From assembly GCA_045538425.1 (NCBI GenBank), contig JAZSRJ010000091.1, forward strand, positions 1 to 6,351: 6,351 nucleotides of DNA, read 5' to 3'. The translations under genes were made by a program, and so were the position numbers. Positions within the stretch are counted from its first letter, which is position 1; each line of letters opens with the position of its first letter. Below, piece after piece: positions 5,631 to 6,351 of this stretch. This DNA comes from CALVJJ01 sp045538425 (GTDB lineage: Bacteria > Bacillota > Clostridia > Christensenellales > UBA1242). A model generated the notes under the pieces. The model was not told where the DNA came from, did no database searches, and was given only the letters and a program-made list of their open reading frames with translations.

Positions 5631-6338
5631 TTATCGATTATCACTCATATCGCCATCATCGGTGGTGTTATCTATTTTATGGTTGTATTCGTTGCTAATT
5701 TTTTCCACCAATTCATTTACTGGTTTTACAAGTTCTCTATAATAATTACAAATTGGCTTAAATTTTTTTTCAAAAAGTTTTTCCATATCTGCGACTCTAT
5801 TCAAAACATCTTGATCTTTACATCGTGATTTCACCTGTTCGAAACAACCTTTTACTATGTTCACAGATGAATCATAAACATTCTTGAATTGAAAAATTTC
5901 ACTTATTGTTAGTATAGAGTTCGTATTTAGCGAACAATCACCTGTGCGAATAGCATCAATAATTGTCGAAAAACCTGAAAATTTATAAGAGAACCAATAA
6001 AGAGATCCATAGCTTTCATTATCATCCCCTAATACCACACATTCTTCAACAGCCTTTATAATAGCTCCAACCATAGTAAAAGGTGTAAAAGATCTTCGCG
6101 ACAATGTAGCATTAAACTCTTCAACTACAAGGATAGACGCTATCACTTCATTTGTAAAAAAGTATTCATCTTTTTGTTTTTTCCTTTCTACAGGATAAGA
6201 TCCATATTCTCCAACATGCATATCAAGAGTCTTTTTTTGAGCATCTATTGTTTTACTAAGATCAACACAATAATAATATTTCACTTCTCCCACGATATCT
6301 TCAACCACATTTTGTTGTCCTTTTTCGAATTTGTTCAT
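5631..6338 (-). CDS. Uncharacterised 235-residue cytoplasmic protein
   Basis: I do not recognise this protein. ATG 6338 is chosen because GGAGGGG lies five bases upstream. A TTG at 6350 would extend it by four codons but would put that SD inside the gene. The protein looks soluble and mostly alpha-helical. It opens with a charged N-terminus (NKFEKGQQNVVEDIVGEVKYYYC), followed by a polar Lys/Asp-rich segment (~30-60). A more hydrophobic core comes next (NEVIASILVVEEF...FTPFTMVGAIIKAVEECVV, ~63-103). Aromatic stretches (SLYWFSYKFSGFS), a Lys-rich helix (KLFEKKFKPICNYYREL) and an acidic disordered tail (DNTTDDGDMSDN) complete it. No signal peptide, clear membrane span or enzyme motif is seen. 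It ends at its own terminator; its promoter is outside the window. An AT-rich, lineage-specific accessory gene is likely. Confidence 0.8.
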   Translation of the reverse strand: MNKFEKGQQNVVEDIVGEVKYYYCVDLSKTIDAQKKTLDMHVGEYGSYPVERKKQKDEYFFTNEVIASILVVEEFNATLSRRSFTPFTMVGAIIKAVEECVVLGDDNESYGSLYWFSYKFSGFSTIIDAIRTGDCSLNTNSILTISEIFQFKNVYDSSVNIVKGCFEQVKSRCKDQDVLNRVADMEKLFEKKFKPICNYYRELVKPVNELVEKISNEYNHKIDNTTDDGDMSDNR

Positions 6339-6351
6339 ATTCCCCTCCAAG

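Overview
The window is an AT-rich chromosomal segment of a low-GC Bacillota, most likely a Clostridia-type lineage. The evidence is the start of a Firmicutes-like 16S rRNA gene, a SigH-type sigma factor, a Mini-RNase III gene (mrnC) and GGAG-type ribosome binding sites before nearly every gene. I cannot name the genus. Every supported gene lies on the minus strand, so transcription runs from high to low coordinates.

Layout in transcription order. (1) 6338-5631: an unrecognised 235-residue protein with a strong Shine-Dalgarno sequence (SD) and its own rho-independent terminator (5591-5625). (2) 5572-5544: a sigma-A-type promoter that opens a tight housekeeping cluster: mrnC (23S maturation nuclease), rlmB (SpoU-type rRNA 2'-O-methyltransferase), sigH (alternative sigma factor), dnaX (clamp-loader gamma/tau), ybaB (nucleoid-associated protein) and recR (recombination mediator). 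Genes overlap or sit within about 10 bases of each other, and most SDs lie in the 3' end of the preceding gene, so translational coupling is likely. A terminator overlaps the recR stop codon. (3) 1247-723: a second unrecognised gene (174 residues) ending in its own terminator. (4) 642-431: a strong rRNA promoter with phased A-tracts and a leader of about 140 nt with small hairpins. (5) 430-1: the first ~430 nt of 16S rRNA, running off the window edge.

The most interesting point is dnaX. Its zero-frame product ends after the ATPase/clamp-loader part (386 residues) at CCC-TGA. The missing tau-like C-terminal part (124 codons) is open in the +1 frame, beginning at exactly that point. The +1 frame is closed by a stop only 8 bases upstream of the overlap end. 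A single +1 slip at CCC-TGA would give a 510-residue DnaX of near-normal length. This suggests that gamma and tau are both made through prfB/phage-PSA-like +1 recoding, not the -1 shift of E. coli; a plain one-base frameshift mutation is the main alternative.

The cluster joins two neighbourhoods that are separate in Bacillus: mrnC-rlmB-(yacP)-sigH, and dnaX-ybaB-recR-...-rrn. yacP is missing between rlmB and sigH. RNA maturation, replication, repair and a global sigma factor are therefore co-transcribed just upstream of an rRNA operon.
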